DNA from: SXTU01 sp964496695
Lineage (GTDB): Bacteria; Verrucomicrobiota; Verrucomicrobiia; Limisphaerales; SXTU01
Assembly: GCA_964496695.1 (NCBI GenBank)
Contig: CAZCBE010000003.1
Location: forward strand, 90,968 to 154,967
Length of the DNA: 64,000 nt
Direction of reading: 5' to 3'
Part shown: piece by piece, positions 42,268 to 49,865 of the stretch
Layout: every line of letters starts with the position of its first letter
How positions within the stretch are numbered: the stretch's first letter is position 1
Position numbers and translations under genes: made by a program
Notes under the pieces: model-generated
What the model saw: the letters and a program-made list of their open reading frames with translations, nothing else
What the model was told of the DNA's origin: nothing
Database searches by the model: none

Positions 42268-43661
42268 GGCTTGCCTTTTACGTTGTTAACCGTTGATTTC
42301 ACGGTGGTTTTCGCCGGTTCCGGGCTGTTCATCGCCCGTTCGAGCCAGTCCCAGCTCTGGGCGGCAGAAAAGCCCTGTCCCATCTGCTGTCGCAGAAACA
42401 GTGCCAACGGGTCACGGAGGCGGATGGCCTGGTCAATCTGAGCGTTGCTCCCCTGCGGATAAGCCCCAATGGAGATCAAGTCCTGGTTCCGCCGATAGAC
42501 CGCCATGCTCTCCCGGGCGCGGGCGCAGAGCGCGAGTTGCTCGGGTGTCTGGAGGTCGCGCACGAGGCGGCTGACGCTGTCGAGGACGTCAATCGCCGGG
42601 TAGTGGTTTTGCGTGGCCAGTTCGCGCGTCATCACGATGTGCCCGTCCAGAATCGAGCGCACGGCGTCGGCGATGGGGTCGTTCATGTCATCGGCCTCCA
42701 CCAGCACGGTGAAGAGGCCGGTGATGCTGCCGCTCTCACCAGTGCCGGCGCGCTCGAGCAATTGCGGCAGCAGGGAGAAGACGCTCGGGGTGTAGCCCCG
42801 CGTAGCGGGCGGTTCGCCGACGGCCAGACCAATCTCGCGCTGGGCCATCGCGAAGCGCGTGACCGAGTCCATCATGAGCAGCACGTTCTGGCCGGCATCG
42901 CGGAAGAACTCGGCGACGGCCATGGCTAGGAACGCACCTTTCAACCGTGCCAGAGCGGGCTGGTTCGAGGTGGCGACGATGACGACGGACTTCTTGCGGC
43001 CCGCTTCATCCAAGTCCTTCTCCAGAAACTCGCGCACCTCGCGACCGCGCTCGCCGATCAGCGCGATGACGTTCACATCCGCCTCAGCCCGGCTGGCCAT
43101 CATGCCGAGCAACGTGGACTTGCCCACGCCGCTGCCGGCGAAAATGCCCAGGCGCTGGCCGCGTCCGCAGGGGGTGAAGGTATCAATCGCCTTGATGCCC
43201 GTCTGAAACGTGTGGCGGATGCGCTGGCGCTTGAGCGGATGCGGGGGAGGCAGGTTGGTGCCAACGTGACGGTCGGCCAGCACGGGCCCGAGGCCGTCCA
43301 ATGGTTCGCCGAGGCCGTCAATCACACGGCCCTTGAGCGCCTCGCCGACGCCGACCTGCAAGGGGCGGCCCAGCGCGATGACTTCGCTGCCGGGATGGAT
43401 GCCGTGCGTCTCGCCCAGCGGCATGAGGAGCAGATGATGGTTCCGAAACCCGACGACCTCCGCGAGCGTGCTGCCATCGTGCCGCGCGGACTCGATGCGG
43501 CAGACTTCGCCGACGGCGGCCAGCGGCCCCTCCGACTCGATGACCAGGCCGATGACCTGCACGACACGGCCACGGCTCTCGACCAGCCGCGCCTGCCGCG
43601 CCCGCTGGAGGGCGTGCGTGAGGCGGTTGGTGCTGGGCGTTTCGGAAAGGAGAGAGGTCAT
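42264..43661 (-). CDS. fliI: Flagellum-specific ATPase FliI
   Basis: 465 residues from the ATG at 43661, preceded by GGAG at 8 bases. Walker A GSGVGKST at about residues 176-183; also LIGERGREVREFLEKDL, Walker B VLLMMDSVTRFAMAQREIGL and EPPATRGYTPSVFSLLPQLL followed by ERAG. Hexameric export ATPase. The frame continues 20 codons upstream into the repeat at 43664-43926, and the GGAG ribosome site itself is in the edge of that repeat. Confidence 0.97.
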   Translation of the reverse strand: MTSLLSETPSTNRLTHALQRARQARLVESRGRVVQVIGLVIESEGPLAAVGEVCRIESARHDGSTLAEVVGFRNHHLLLMPLGETHGIHPGSEVIALGRPLQVGVGEALKGRVIDGLGEPLDGLGPVLADRHVGTNLPPPHPLKRQRIRHTFQTGIKAIDTFTPCGRGQRLGIFAGSGVGKSTLLGMMASRAEADVNVIALIGERGREVREFLEKDLDEAGRKKSVVIVATSNQPALARLKGAFLAMAVAEFFRDAGQNVLLMMDSVTRFAMAQREIGLAVGEPPATRGYTPSVFSLLPQLLERAGTGESGSITGLFTVLVEADDMNDPIADAVRSILDGHIVMTRELATQNHYPAIDVLDSVSRLVRDLQTPEQLALCARARESMAVYRRNQDLISIGAYPQGSNAQIDQAIRLRDPLALFLRQQMGQGFSAAQSWDWLERAMNSPEPAKTTVKSTVNNVKGKP

Positions 43662-43663
43662 GA

Positions 43664-43926
43664 TGAAAACTCCAAGCGCCAAGTTCCAAATTCCAAAGAA
43701 GCTCCAAGCTTCAAATTCCAAGTGGCGGTTGCTTGGCGGCGTATCGGGGCATTGCCCCCGGAGCGCGGGTCTGTGACCCGCAGCGGCTTCGTTGGGAAGA
43801 TGACGATTGAATTCGCCAGCGCGCTGAGCGACTGGAGCATGCTGCGGGTCACAGACCCGCGCTCCGCTTGAAGCTTGGAATTTGGAGCTTCTTTGGAGCT
43901 TGGAGTTTGGAATTTGGACTTTTCCG
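43664..43926. repeat. Large nested inverted repeat, fliI|fliH
   Basis: The outer arms CCAAGTTCCAAATTCCAAAG (43680 on) and TTGGAATTTGGAGCTTCTTT (43876 on) are inverted copies in tandem units. Nested inside is a second pair: GCGCGGGTCTGTGACCCGCA (43762 on) and TGCGGGTCACAGACCCGCGC (43842 on). It fills the 268-base gap between fliI and fliH, which are normally adjacent. Confidence 0.9.
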
Positions 43927-43929
43927 TCT

Positions 43930-44523
43930 TCACGCGATCAATGACTCCCTAAGGTTCTCCAACTTCGTCTCCCGCCGGGCATCCACCGTGCCAAACCGCG
44001 TGTGGACCATGCAGCCGCCGCGCGAAATGTCCGGGGAGGCGACGACGCGAACTTTCTGCTGGCCGCCATCTGCGGTGAGCAAAGGAGACTGAGCGCGCTG
44101 GAGCACTTCCAAGTCCGCCTCGTTCACGAGCACTTCCAGTTCGGACGTGTCGTTGGCCTGCGCGATAGCTTCACGCACGGTGGCTTCAACCATCTCCGCC
44201 GAGACGGGCAGGCCGGCGACGAGCCGCTGCGCCGCCTCCAGCGCGAGGGCGATCATCGTCGTCTCGCACTCCTGCACGACCCGGGGGAACGTGCCGCGCA
44301 GCGTGGCCAGCAGGCCGTTCTGCAACTCACTGAACTCGATGCGCTGACGAATCAGTTGCTCGCTGACGGCCTGTTCGCCTTCGAGCCGGCCGCGCTCGTA
44401 AGCGGCGCGGGTCACCGCCTCCACGTCTACGGCGGGCTTGGCTGGCGATGCGGTCAAACCACTGCCGGCCAGACGCACGTCCAGCAACGGGGCGCTGAAG
44501 CGGAGGGTTTCGCAGTGGGCCAT
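43930..44523 (-). CDS. fliH: Flagellar assembly protein FliH
   Basis: 197 residues. Helical N-terminal region (YERGRLEGEQAVSEQLIRQR) and a C-terminal domain with VQECETTMIALALEAAQRLV and LEVLQRAQSPLLTADGGQQK then VRVVASPDISRGGCMVHT, the FliH/HrpE/V-ATPase-E-like pattern. Regulates FliI and tethers it to the C-ring. It lies 6 bases after fliG and is followed by the nested repeat. Confidence 0.9.
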   Translation of the reverse strand: MAHCETLRFSAPLLDVRLAGSGLTASPAKPAVDVEAVTRAAYERGRLEGEQAVSEQLIRQRIEFSELQNGLLATLRGTFPRVVQECETTMIALALEAAQRLVAGLPVSAEMVEATVREAIAQANDTSELEVLVNEADLEVLQRAQSPLLTADGGQQKVRVVASPDISRGGCMVHTRFGTVDARRETKLENLRESLIA

Positions 44524-44529
44524 AGGGCG

Positions 44530-45588
44530 TCAGTTCAAGGCCGCCTTGGAAGCTTCGCGGGCCTCGTTGAGATCAATTTCACCGGCGGATTCCAGCTTGC
44601 GCATGGCCTCGATGATGCGCTGGCGGGCGGCGTCGCCGTCCTTCGCGCGCACGCTGCCCATGAAACTGATTTCCTCGTTGACCGTCTCGGCCGCGCGCTT
44701 GGAGATGCTGCCGAGCATGCGGCCCTTGAGGCGGTCGCTCGCGCTCTTGAGGGACATGGCGAGGTCGCGCAGATCCACTTCGCGGAGGATCTTCTGGAGC
44801 GACGGCGTGTCGAGCATCGCGAGATCCTCGAAGGTGAACATCTTGTTGCGGATGGACTGCGTGAGGTCCGGGTTCCGGGCTTCGAGCGCGTTGAGAATGT
44901 TCGTGGCCGTCTCGCGGTCCATGGCGTTGAGCATGGTCGCGGCGGATACCACGCCGCCGGTGCGGCTGGGCGGGCGCGAAGGCTTGGTGGTGCTGATCTT
45001 CTGGTTCAGCGTGGTAGCGAGCAGTTCCACCGACTCGACCGGCGCGGGAGCCAGGGTGGCCATGCGCTCAACGACGTGCTCGCGCTGTGCCTCGGGCAGT
45101 TCCGCGAGGATGCGCGAGGCGCGATCAGCGGGGAGATAGCTGACCACGAGTGCAATCACCTGCGCGGGTTCGTGCTTGAGCAGGTTGGCCAGCGGGCGCG
45201 GCTCCATGTCGAGGAGGTTTTGCAGGGCGGGAATGGTGGGCCGGTTGTTGGCCGGGGAGACCTTGTTCATCACGTCCGAGGCGCGGAACGCACCGACGCC
45301 TTTCTCCAGTGCGGCGTGGACGAACTTCAGCCCGCCACAGACACCCATCGTGGCCTGCACGGCGAGGGAGGAGAACTCCTTGAGCACTTCGTTTTGAAAG
45401 TCCTGCGTGAGGAAGGGCAGCTTGCTCATCTCCAGCGTGACGGCTTCCAGTTCGGAGGCTTCGAGCTGCCGGAGGATCGTGGAGGCGGTCTCGGGGCCGA
45501 GGATGATGAGGAAGGCCGCGAACCGCTGCGGCTTGTTCATCTGCGCGTAGTTCAACCCGGTCAGAGAGTCTTCAGCGGCGTCAGGCAT
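44530..45588 (-). CDS. fliG: Flagellar motor switch protein FliG
   Basis: 352 residues. N-terminal LNKPQRFAAFLIILGPETAS-like start, the middle-domain LLKHEPAQVIALVVSYLPAD, and the C-terminal domain with DLALDTPSLQK-type helix (LAMLDTPSLQKILREVDLRD) and MLGSISKRAAETVNEEISFM. Couples the C-ring to the MS-ring and to the stator. It lies 2 bases after fliF. Length is normal. Confidence 0.95.
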   Translation of the reverse strand: MPDAAEDSLTGLNYAQMNKPQRFAAFLIILGPETASTILRQLEASELEAVTLEMSKLPFLTQDFQNEVLKEFSSLAVQATMGVCGGLKFVHAALEKGVGAFRASDVMNKVSPANNRPTIPALQNLLDMEPRPLANLLKHEPAQVIALVVSYLPADRASRILAELPEAQREHVVERMATLAPAPVESVELLATTLNQKISTTKPSRPPSRTGGVVSAATMLNAMDRETATNILNALEARNPDLTQSIRNKMFTFEDLAMLDTPSLQKILREVDLRDLAMSLKSASDRLKGRMLGSISKRAAETVNEEISFMGSVRAKDGDAARQRIIEAMRKLESAGEIDLNEAREASKAALN

Positions 45589-45590
45589 GG

Positions 45591-47177
45591 CTAGTTCTGG
45601 CTGGGGTTGCTGCGGGTCATCCAGGTGCGGATGGCCTGGGTCATGTTCTCAGGGTTCTCGCGGACCATCTGGTTCAGCGCCTCGACGCTCAAGGGCGGCG
45701 TGGCCGTCCGGCGGTCACCGACGCTGCCCAGCTTGCCGACGGGCACGCCGAGCGGGATGTTCTCCAGCGGCGTGTTCTTGAAGGCGCGCCAGAACACCAC
45801 GAGCACGGCGAGTGCGATCACGCCGTAGCCCACCTGCTGGCCGAGCTCGATCCAACGATCCTTCTGCTGCTGGGTCTCCAGCTTCGTGACCATCTCCGCG
45901 CCGAACTCTTCGTTAAAGGTCATCTCCTCCAACGTGATCTCATCACGGCGGGTGGCGTCGTTCTCCACCACGCCCAGCGCGGTGCGGACGATGGCCCGGA
46001 GCTTCTTCAACTCCTCGTCGGAGCGGGTGACGGCCTTGCGATCCTTGCCCGCGCCTTCCATCTTCGCAGCCACAAAGACAGCGGCGGAAACGCGCTTGAG
46101 ACCGCCGGCGGCGAGCACGCTGCTGCTGGTGGTCTTGTTGATCTCGTATTGAGTGTTGCCGACCTTCTTCTTCGTCTTGGAGTTGGTCTGGGGCAGGCTG
46201 GCGAGGCTGTTGGTTTCCGTGGTGCTGTTGCTCGCAACGCCGGGTGCGCCGCCGCCGCCGGCCGTGCTCGTGGCGCTGTCGGTGTTTTCGTCGGTGACAG
46301 TGGAGGAGCGAACCACCTGGCCCTCGGGGTCGAACTTTTCCTCGGTGCGGGTGAGGGAATCGAAGCTGATCTCCGCTGAGACGCGCACGACGGCCTGGCC
46401 GGGGCCGAGCACCTTTTCGAGCATTCCCTCCGCCTTCTTCGAGAGGTAGTGCTCCATGTTCTTGCGCGCGGTGAGCTGTGTGTTCGAGAGGCCGCCGATG
46501 GAATCGCCCTCGTTGTTCTCGGAGAGCACATTGCCGTGGTTGTCCACCACGCTGACGAAGTTGGCCTGCAAGCCCTCAACCGCATTCGCGACGAGGAAAC
46601 GGATCGAGTTCACCGCGCTGGGCTGGAGTTGCGCGTGGGCCTTGAGCTTTACGAAGACGGACGCGGTGGCGCGGCGGGTGTTGTCGGTGAGGAGGCGGTT
46701 CTCCGGCATGACAATCATCACGCGGGCGGCCTCGATCTCGTCGAGCTGGCTGATGGTGCGGGCCAGTTCGCCCTGCACGGCGCGGGTGTAGTTCGCGTGC
46801 TGCACGAAGTCGGAGATGCCGAAGTTGGGCTTGTCGAAGATCTCGAAGCCCACGCCGTCACCGCGCGGAATGCCGCGCGAGGCGAGTTGCATGCGCAGGG
46901 TGTGGACCTTGTCGGCCGGGACCATGATCGAGCCGTTGGCCCCGGTGCGGTAGGGTGTCTTGGATTCGGTCAGCACGGCGACGACCTTGGCGGCCTCGGT
47001 GTCATCGAGCTTGCCGTAGAGGAGCGCGAAGTTGACGCGGCTGGACCAGAACATCATGCCCGCGAGGCCGCCGATCACCACGAGGGTGGCGAGCACGAGG
47101 GTGACGCGCTGGTTGACGCCGAGCTGTTTCCAGATGCCGGCGAATTGCTCGCCGAGTTGGGAGAAGGGGCCGTTCAT
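45591..47177 (-). CDS. fliF: Flagellar MS-ring protein FliF
   Basis: 528 residues from the ATG at 47177 (MNGPFSQLGEQFAGIWKQLG). N-terminal membrane helix VTLVLATLVVIGGLAGMMFW; ring-building motifs GIPRGDGVGFEIFDKPNFGI, FVQHANYTRAVQGELARTI and ARVMIVMPENRLL; second membrane helix VGYGVIALAVLVVFWRAF; C-terminal FliG-binding tail (MTQAIRTWMTRSN). An ATG at 47204 would lie in the upstream repeat. Base for the export gate and rotor. Confidence 0.97.
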   Translation of the reverse strand: MNGPFSQLGEQFAGIWKQLGVNQRVTLVLATLVVIGGLAGMMFWSSRVNFALLYGKLDDTEAAKVVAVLTESKTPYRTGANGSIMVPADKVHTLRMQLASRGIPRGDGVGFEIFDKPNFGISDFVQHANYTRAVQGELARTISQLDEIEAARVMIVMPENRLLTDNTRRATASVFVKLKAHAQLQPSAVNSIRFLVANAVEGLQANFVSVVDNHGNVLSENNEGDSIGGLSNTQLTARKNMEHYLSKKAEGMLEKVLGPGQAVVRVSAEISFDSLTRTEEKFDPEGQVVRSSTVTDENTDSATSTAGGGGAPGVASNSTTETNSLASLPQTNSKTKKKVGNTQYEINKTTSSSVLAAGGLKRVSAAVFVAAKMEGAGKDRKAVTRSDEELKKLRAIVRTALGVVENDATRRDEITLEEMTFNEEFGAEMVTKLETQQQKDRWIELGQQVGYGVIALAVLVVFWRAFKNTPLENIPLGVPVGKLGSVGDRRTATPPLSVEALNQMVRENPENMTQAIRTWMTRSNPSQN

Positions 47178-47188
47178 GAAAAGAGGGG

Positions 47189-47611
47189 GATGTCCAATGT
47201 CCAATGTCCAATGCCCGATGAATGACCAAGCCCGAATGACCTGGCGTTCCGCGACGGATGCGGTTGAATGGAGCCAGGGTTGGGCTTCACGCGCGCCAAC
47301 TTATGCCCATGGCTGATGAAGTCTGAGAGGGGACACGCCCGTGGGTGGATGCTGCCTTCCCCCTCACCCCGGCCCTCTCCCCAGGGGAGAGGGAGAGACT
47401 TCGTCCGTCCTGGGTGCAATCGCGTGCACCTGGTTTCAGACTGGCTGACTGCCCCCCTCTCCCCAGGGGAGAGGGCCGGGGTGAGGGGAAAGCGCGCGTG
47501 CGAACGCGGCGACCGTGAGGGTGCCCCGAGCCGGAGGCAGGCAAGCCCAGCGCCGAACAGCGCATTGGGCATTGGGCATTCTTTGGTCATTGGAAATTTG
47601 GAATTGGTCAT
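47189..47611. repeat. Composite repeat island, fliF|fliE
   Basis: Outer arms: TGTCCAATGTCCAATGTCCA (47191 on) and GCATTGGGCATTGGGCATTC (47562 on), the GACCAAT/CCAATG family. Inside are two inverted members of the CCCTCTCC...GGAGAGGG family (47361-47407 and 47453-47491). The 435-base gap has no gene; fliE and fliF are usually adjacent. Confidence 0.9.
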
Positions 47612-47612
47612 T

Positions 47613-47999
47613 TCAAACCTGCATCCGCATGAGTTCCTGATAGGATTCCAGCAGCTTGTTCCGCACCTCGACCATGAGCTGGAAGGAGACGCTGGCCTCT
47701 TCCATCGCGATCATCGCCTGGTGCAGCGGGACGTTCTGGCCGGCCAGCAGGGCGTTGACCGTGTCCTTGGAGACGGCCTGCTTTTCGTTCACGCCCTGAA
47801 CGAGACTGCCCAGCATCTCCCCGAAGACATCGCGGCCGCTGCCGAGCGGCTGGAGGGCCGGCTGCGGGTTGAGGTGCCCCAGCTTCTCCAGGTCCGCCTG
47901 CGCGATGGGCGCCTGCTTGATGGCGTCCTCGGCGGATTTCGGCAGCGTCAGGCCTTGGAGGCCCGGCATCATGCCGCGGATGGAGGAGAGGGGGTCCAT
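47613..47999 (-). CDS. fliE: MS-ring/rod junction protein FliE
   Basis: 128 residues. The C-terminal family signature is present: VNALLAGQNVPLHQAMIAME then EASVSFQLMVEVRNKLLESY with QELMRMQV. The N-terminal half (residues 1-60) is a Leu/Pro/Gln-rich extension of no clear homology. It connects MS-ring and rod. Flanked by repeats on both sides. Confidence 0.94.
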   Translation of the reverse strand: MDPLSSIRGMMPGLQGLTLPKSAEDAIKQAPIAQADLEKLGHLNPQPALQPLGSGRDVFGEMLGSLVQGVNEKQAVSKDTVNALLAGQNVPLHQAMIAMEEASVSFQLMVEVRNKLLESYQELMRMQV

Positions 48000-48015
48000 T
48001 CAGAGGGGGCGGGGA

Positions 48016-48102
48016 GGAGCAGGATTAGGATCAGGATTACGAGCAGGAGTTCTGCTGCCGGAAGCCACTTTCGTGCTCCTGATCCTAATCCTGATCCTGC
48101 TC
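48016..48102. repeat. Inverted repeat (GCAGGATTAGGATCAGGAT family), fliE|flgC
   Basis: The left arm GGAGCAGGATTAGGATCAGG (48016 on) and the right arm CCTGATCCTAATCCTGATCC (48078 on) form a long, nearly perfect stem with a 23-base loop region. Related to 25357-25450 upstream of flgF. Confidence 0.9.
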
Positions 48103-48121
48103 TCGGTGTTTGCGTTCATCC

Positions 48122-48559
48122 TCATCCACGTTTGCCAATGCCGAGGGTTTGCAAAGCCATGCTGCGGGCGTTCTTCACCACCGCGAGGTTCGCCTCGAAG
48201 GACCGCGAGGCGGCGATCATGTCCACCATCTCCTCATGCACGTTGATGTTGGGCATCGCGACCATGCCCTGGGGGTTCGCGTCGGGATGGCCGGGGTTGT
48301 AAACGAGCCGGGGCGGGGAGGAGTCCTTGGTGATGCGGGAGACGTGCACGCCCTTGCTGCCCGCGTCCTGAGCACCTGCGCCAAGCATTTGCCGGTTCAA
48401 CATGGCCTCGAAGACGACTTCCTGCCGCTGGTAGGGCTTGCCGTCCGGCCCGCGTGAGGTGTTGGCGTTGGCGATGTTCTGCGAAATGACCTCCATGCGG
48501 ATGCGCTCCGCCTCGAGCGCGCTGGAGGTGCTTTGAACGCCGGAAAGGAGGGGCAGCAT
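48122..48559 (-). CDS. flgC: Proximal rod protein FlgC
   Basis: 145 residues. N-terminus with ALEAERIRMEVISQNIANAN then TSRGPDGKPYQRQEVVFEAM; C-terminus VAMPNINVHEEMVDMIAASR then SFEANLAVVKNARSMALQTL. Canonical FlgC. It lies 9 bases after flgB. Confidence 0.96.
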   Translation of the reverse strand: MLPLLSGVQSTSSALEAERIRMEVISQNIANANTSRGPDGKPYQRQEVVFEAMLNRQMLGAGAQDAGSKGVHVSRITKDSSPPRLVYNPGHPDANPQGMVAMPNINVHEEMVDMIAASRSFEANLAVVKNARSMALQTLGIGKRG

Positions 48560-48568
48560 ACGTCAGGT

Positions 48569-48952
48569 TCAGGCGGCGCGGCCGGTGATCGCGTAGCGCA
48601 GTTTGAGGAGCGACGAGGAGACGAGCTGCGTCTCCAATGTGTGCTCCAAGGTGTTCTGGTTGAGCTTCATCAGCTCGGATTCGAGCTGCACGGTGTTGCC
48701 GTCGCGTCCGCTGGACTTGGCCGCGAGGTCCACTTCGAGGCGGGGGCGGATGGCGGCAATCAGCGAAGGGTCTTGCGTGCCAACGGCTTGGCGCAGCTCG
48801 GCCTCGAAGGCCGGGGCGACGTCCACGCGCTTGTAATTGGGCGTCTCCAGGTTGGCCAGATTGCTGGCCAGCGCCTCATGGCGCATCACCGACACGTCCA
48901 GGAGCTTTTTGGTCGCCTGGTAGTTCGGCTGGTTGAACAGGGCTTCGATCAT
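48569..48952 (-). CDS. flgB: Proximal rod protein FlgB
   Basis: 127 residues from the ATG at 48952 (MIEALFNQPNYQATKKLLDV), with RHEALASNLANLETPNYKRV and the C-terminal LEHTLETQLVSSSLLKLRYA. The frame extends 49 codons upstream, but those residues overlap the sigma54 promoter and are not FlgB-like. First gene of the flagellar superoperon. No strong Shine-Dalgarno sequence is visible in the short leader. Confidence 0.95.
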   Translation of the reverse strand: MIEALFNQPNYQATKKLLDVSVMRHEALASNLANLETPNYKRVDVAPAFEAELRQAVGTQDPSLIAAIRPRLEVDLAAKSSGRDGNTVQLESELMKLNQNTLEHTLETQLVSSSLLKLRYAITGRAA

Positions 48953-48977
48953 GATACAAAAATCCGAAACCTGCTGA

Positions 48978-48992
48978 GCAAGCGCGGTGCCA
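48978..48992 (-). promoter_or_regulatory. Sigma54 promoter of the flagellar superoperon
   Basis: The minus strand reads TGGCAC-CGCGC-TTGC, an exact match to the TGGCAC-N5-TTGC consensus. The predicted start is about 12 bases further, leaving a leader of about 14 bases before the flgB ATG at 48952. Confidence 0.85.
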
Positions 48993-49082
48993 CGGGAAAA
49001 ATCTTTTGGAAATCGAGGGAATCGGAGGGTGAAAGCGCGGCTGGGCAAAGTTTGCCGGGGCGGGGAGGAAAGGAAATGTTGG

Positions 49083-49180
49083 GGGCGCGCGGCATTCATG
49101 CCGCTTCAGGCCGCGAGGTTCTTTGGCTATCCCATGCCCTGCCGCGTCCGACCGATGAAGCGGCATAAATGCCGCGCGCC
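49083..49180. repeat. Inverted repeat (GCGGCATTCATGCCGC family) before the Uma2 gene
   Basis: GGCGCGCGGCATTCATGCCG (49083 on) is inverted at GCGGCATAAATGCCGCGCGC (49159 on). Each arm is itself a small palindrome. Related units lie at 56731-56823. It lies between the divergent flgB promoter and the Uma2 gene. Confidence 0.8.
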
Positions 49181-49235
49181 GCCTGTGTTCGCACCCTTGC
49201 CTCACGGCCAGGAAACCGCTACCTTCACCCCTCGA

Positions 49236-49778
49236 ATGGAAGCCACGCTGGAATTGCCCGTCATTGCCGACCAGCACGCGTTCAATTTGGAGCGCTGGGA
49301 GGTGATTTGCGCGGACCCGGTGCTGGGGGGCTTGGACAGCCGGATCGAAACCGACCGCTTTGGTCATGTCGTTATGATGCCGCCGCCTGGAGTCGGTCAC
49401 GGAGATTATCAATTCACCATCGGCTTCCATCTGCGCCAACTGATGCGCGGGGGCAAGGTGCTCACGGAATGCCCGGTGTCCACCGCCGACGGCGTGAAGG
49501 GCGTGGACGTGGTGTGGATCTCGACCGAACGGATGGCCGAATCGCGGCGGAAGGACGTGCTGGTGCTGGCCCCGGAGATTTGCGTGGAAGTCCTCTCGCC
49601 CTCCAATTCCCGCGCCGAAATCGAGGAGAAGCAGCGGTTGTATTTCGCCGGAGGCTCGGAGGAAGTCTGGCTCTGTGATTTGGAAGGACGGATGTTTTTC
49701 TTCACGAAGGAAGCGCCGACAAAGGCCGGTGAGCGCTCCACGCTTTGCCCGGCGTTTCCTTTCGTGCTGGGCGAGTGA
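49236..49778 (+). CDS. Uma2 family (DUF820) PD-(D/E)XK-fold protein
   Basis: 180 residues. Restriction-endonuclease-like fold of the Uma2 family: DSRIETDRFGHVVMMPPPGV near the N-terminus, DGVKGVDVVWIS supplying the likely catalytic Asp, and PEICVEVLSPSNSRAEIEEK supplying Glu and Lys, then YFAGGSEEVWLCDLEGRMFF. These genes are often scattered in multiple copies and their biological role is not settled. The ATG at 49236 is the first start that precedes family sequence. Divergent from flgB and 87 bases before the caspase-like gene. Confidence 0.9.
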   Translation: MEATLELPVIADQHAFNLERWEVICADPVLGGLDSRIETDRFGHVVMMPPPGVGHGDYQFTIGFHLRQLMRGGKVLTECPVSTADGVKGVDVVWISTERMAESRRKDVLVLAPEICVEVLSPSNSRAEIEEKQRLYFAGGSEEVWLCDLEGRMFFFTKEAPTKAGERSTLCPAFPFVLGE

Positions 49779-49865
49779 GGGAAGAAGAACCGCGGAATAC
49801 GCGGATGTGGAGAGATTTTGGAGCAAAGCGTGACAGTTGCCTAAATCCACAATAATCTCGAACTC

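Noticed and set aside
48953..49099. Upstream extension of FlgB to an ATG at 49099
   Set aside because: It would run through the exact sigma54 promoter and has no FlgB similarity.
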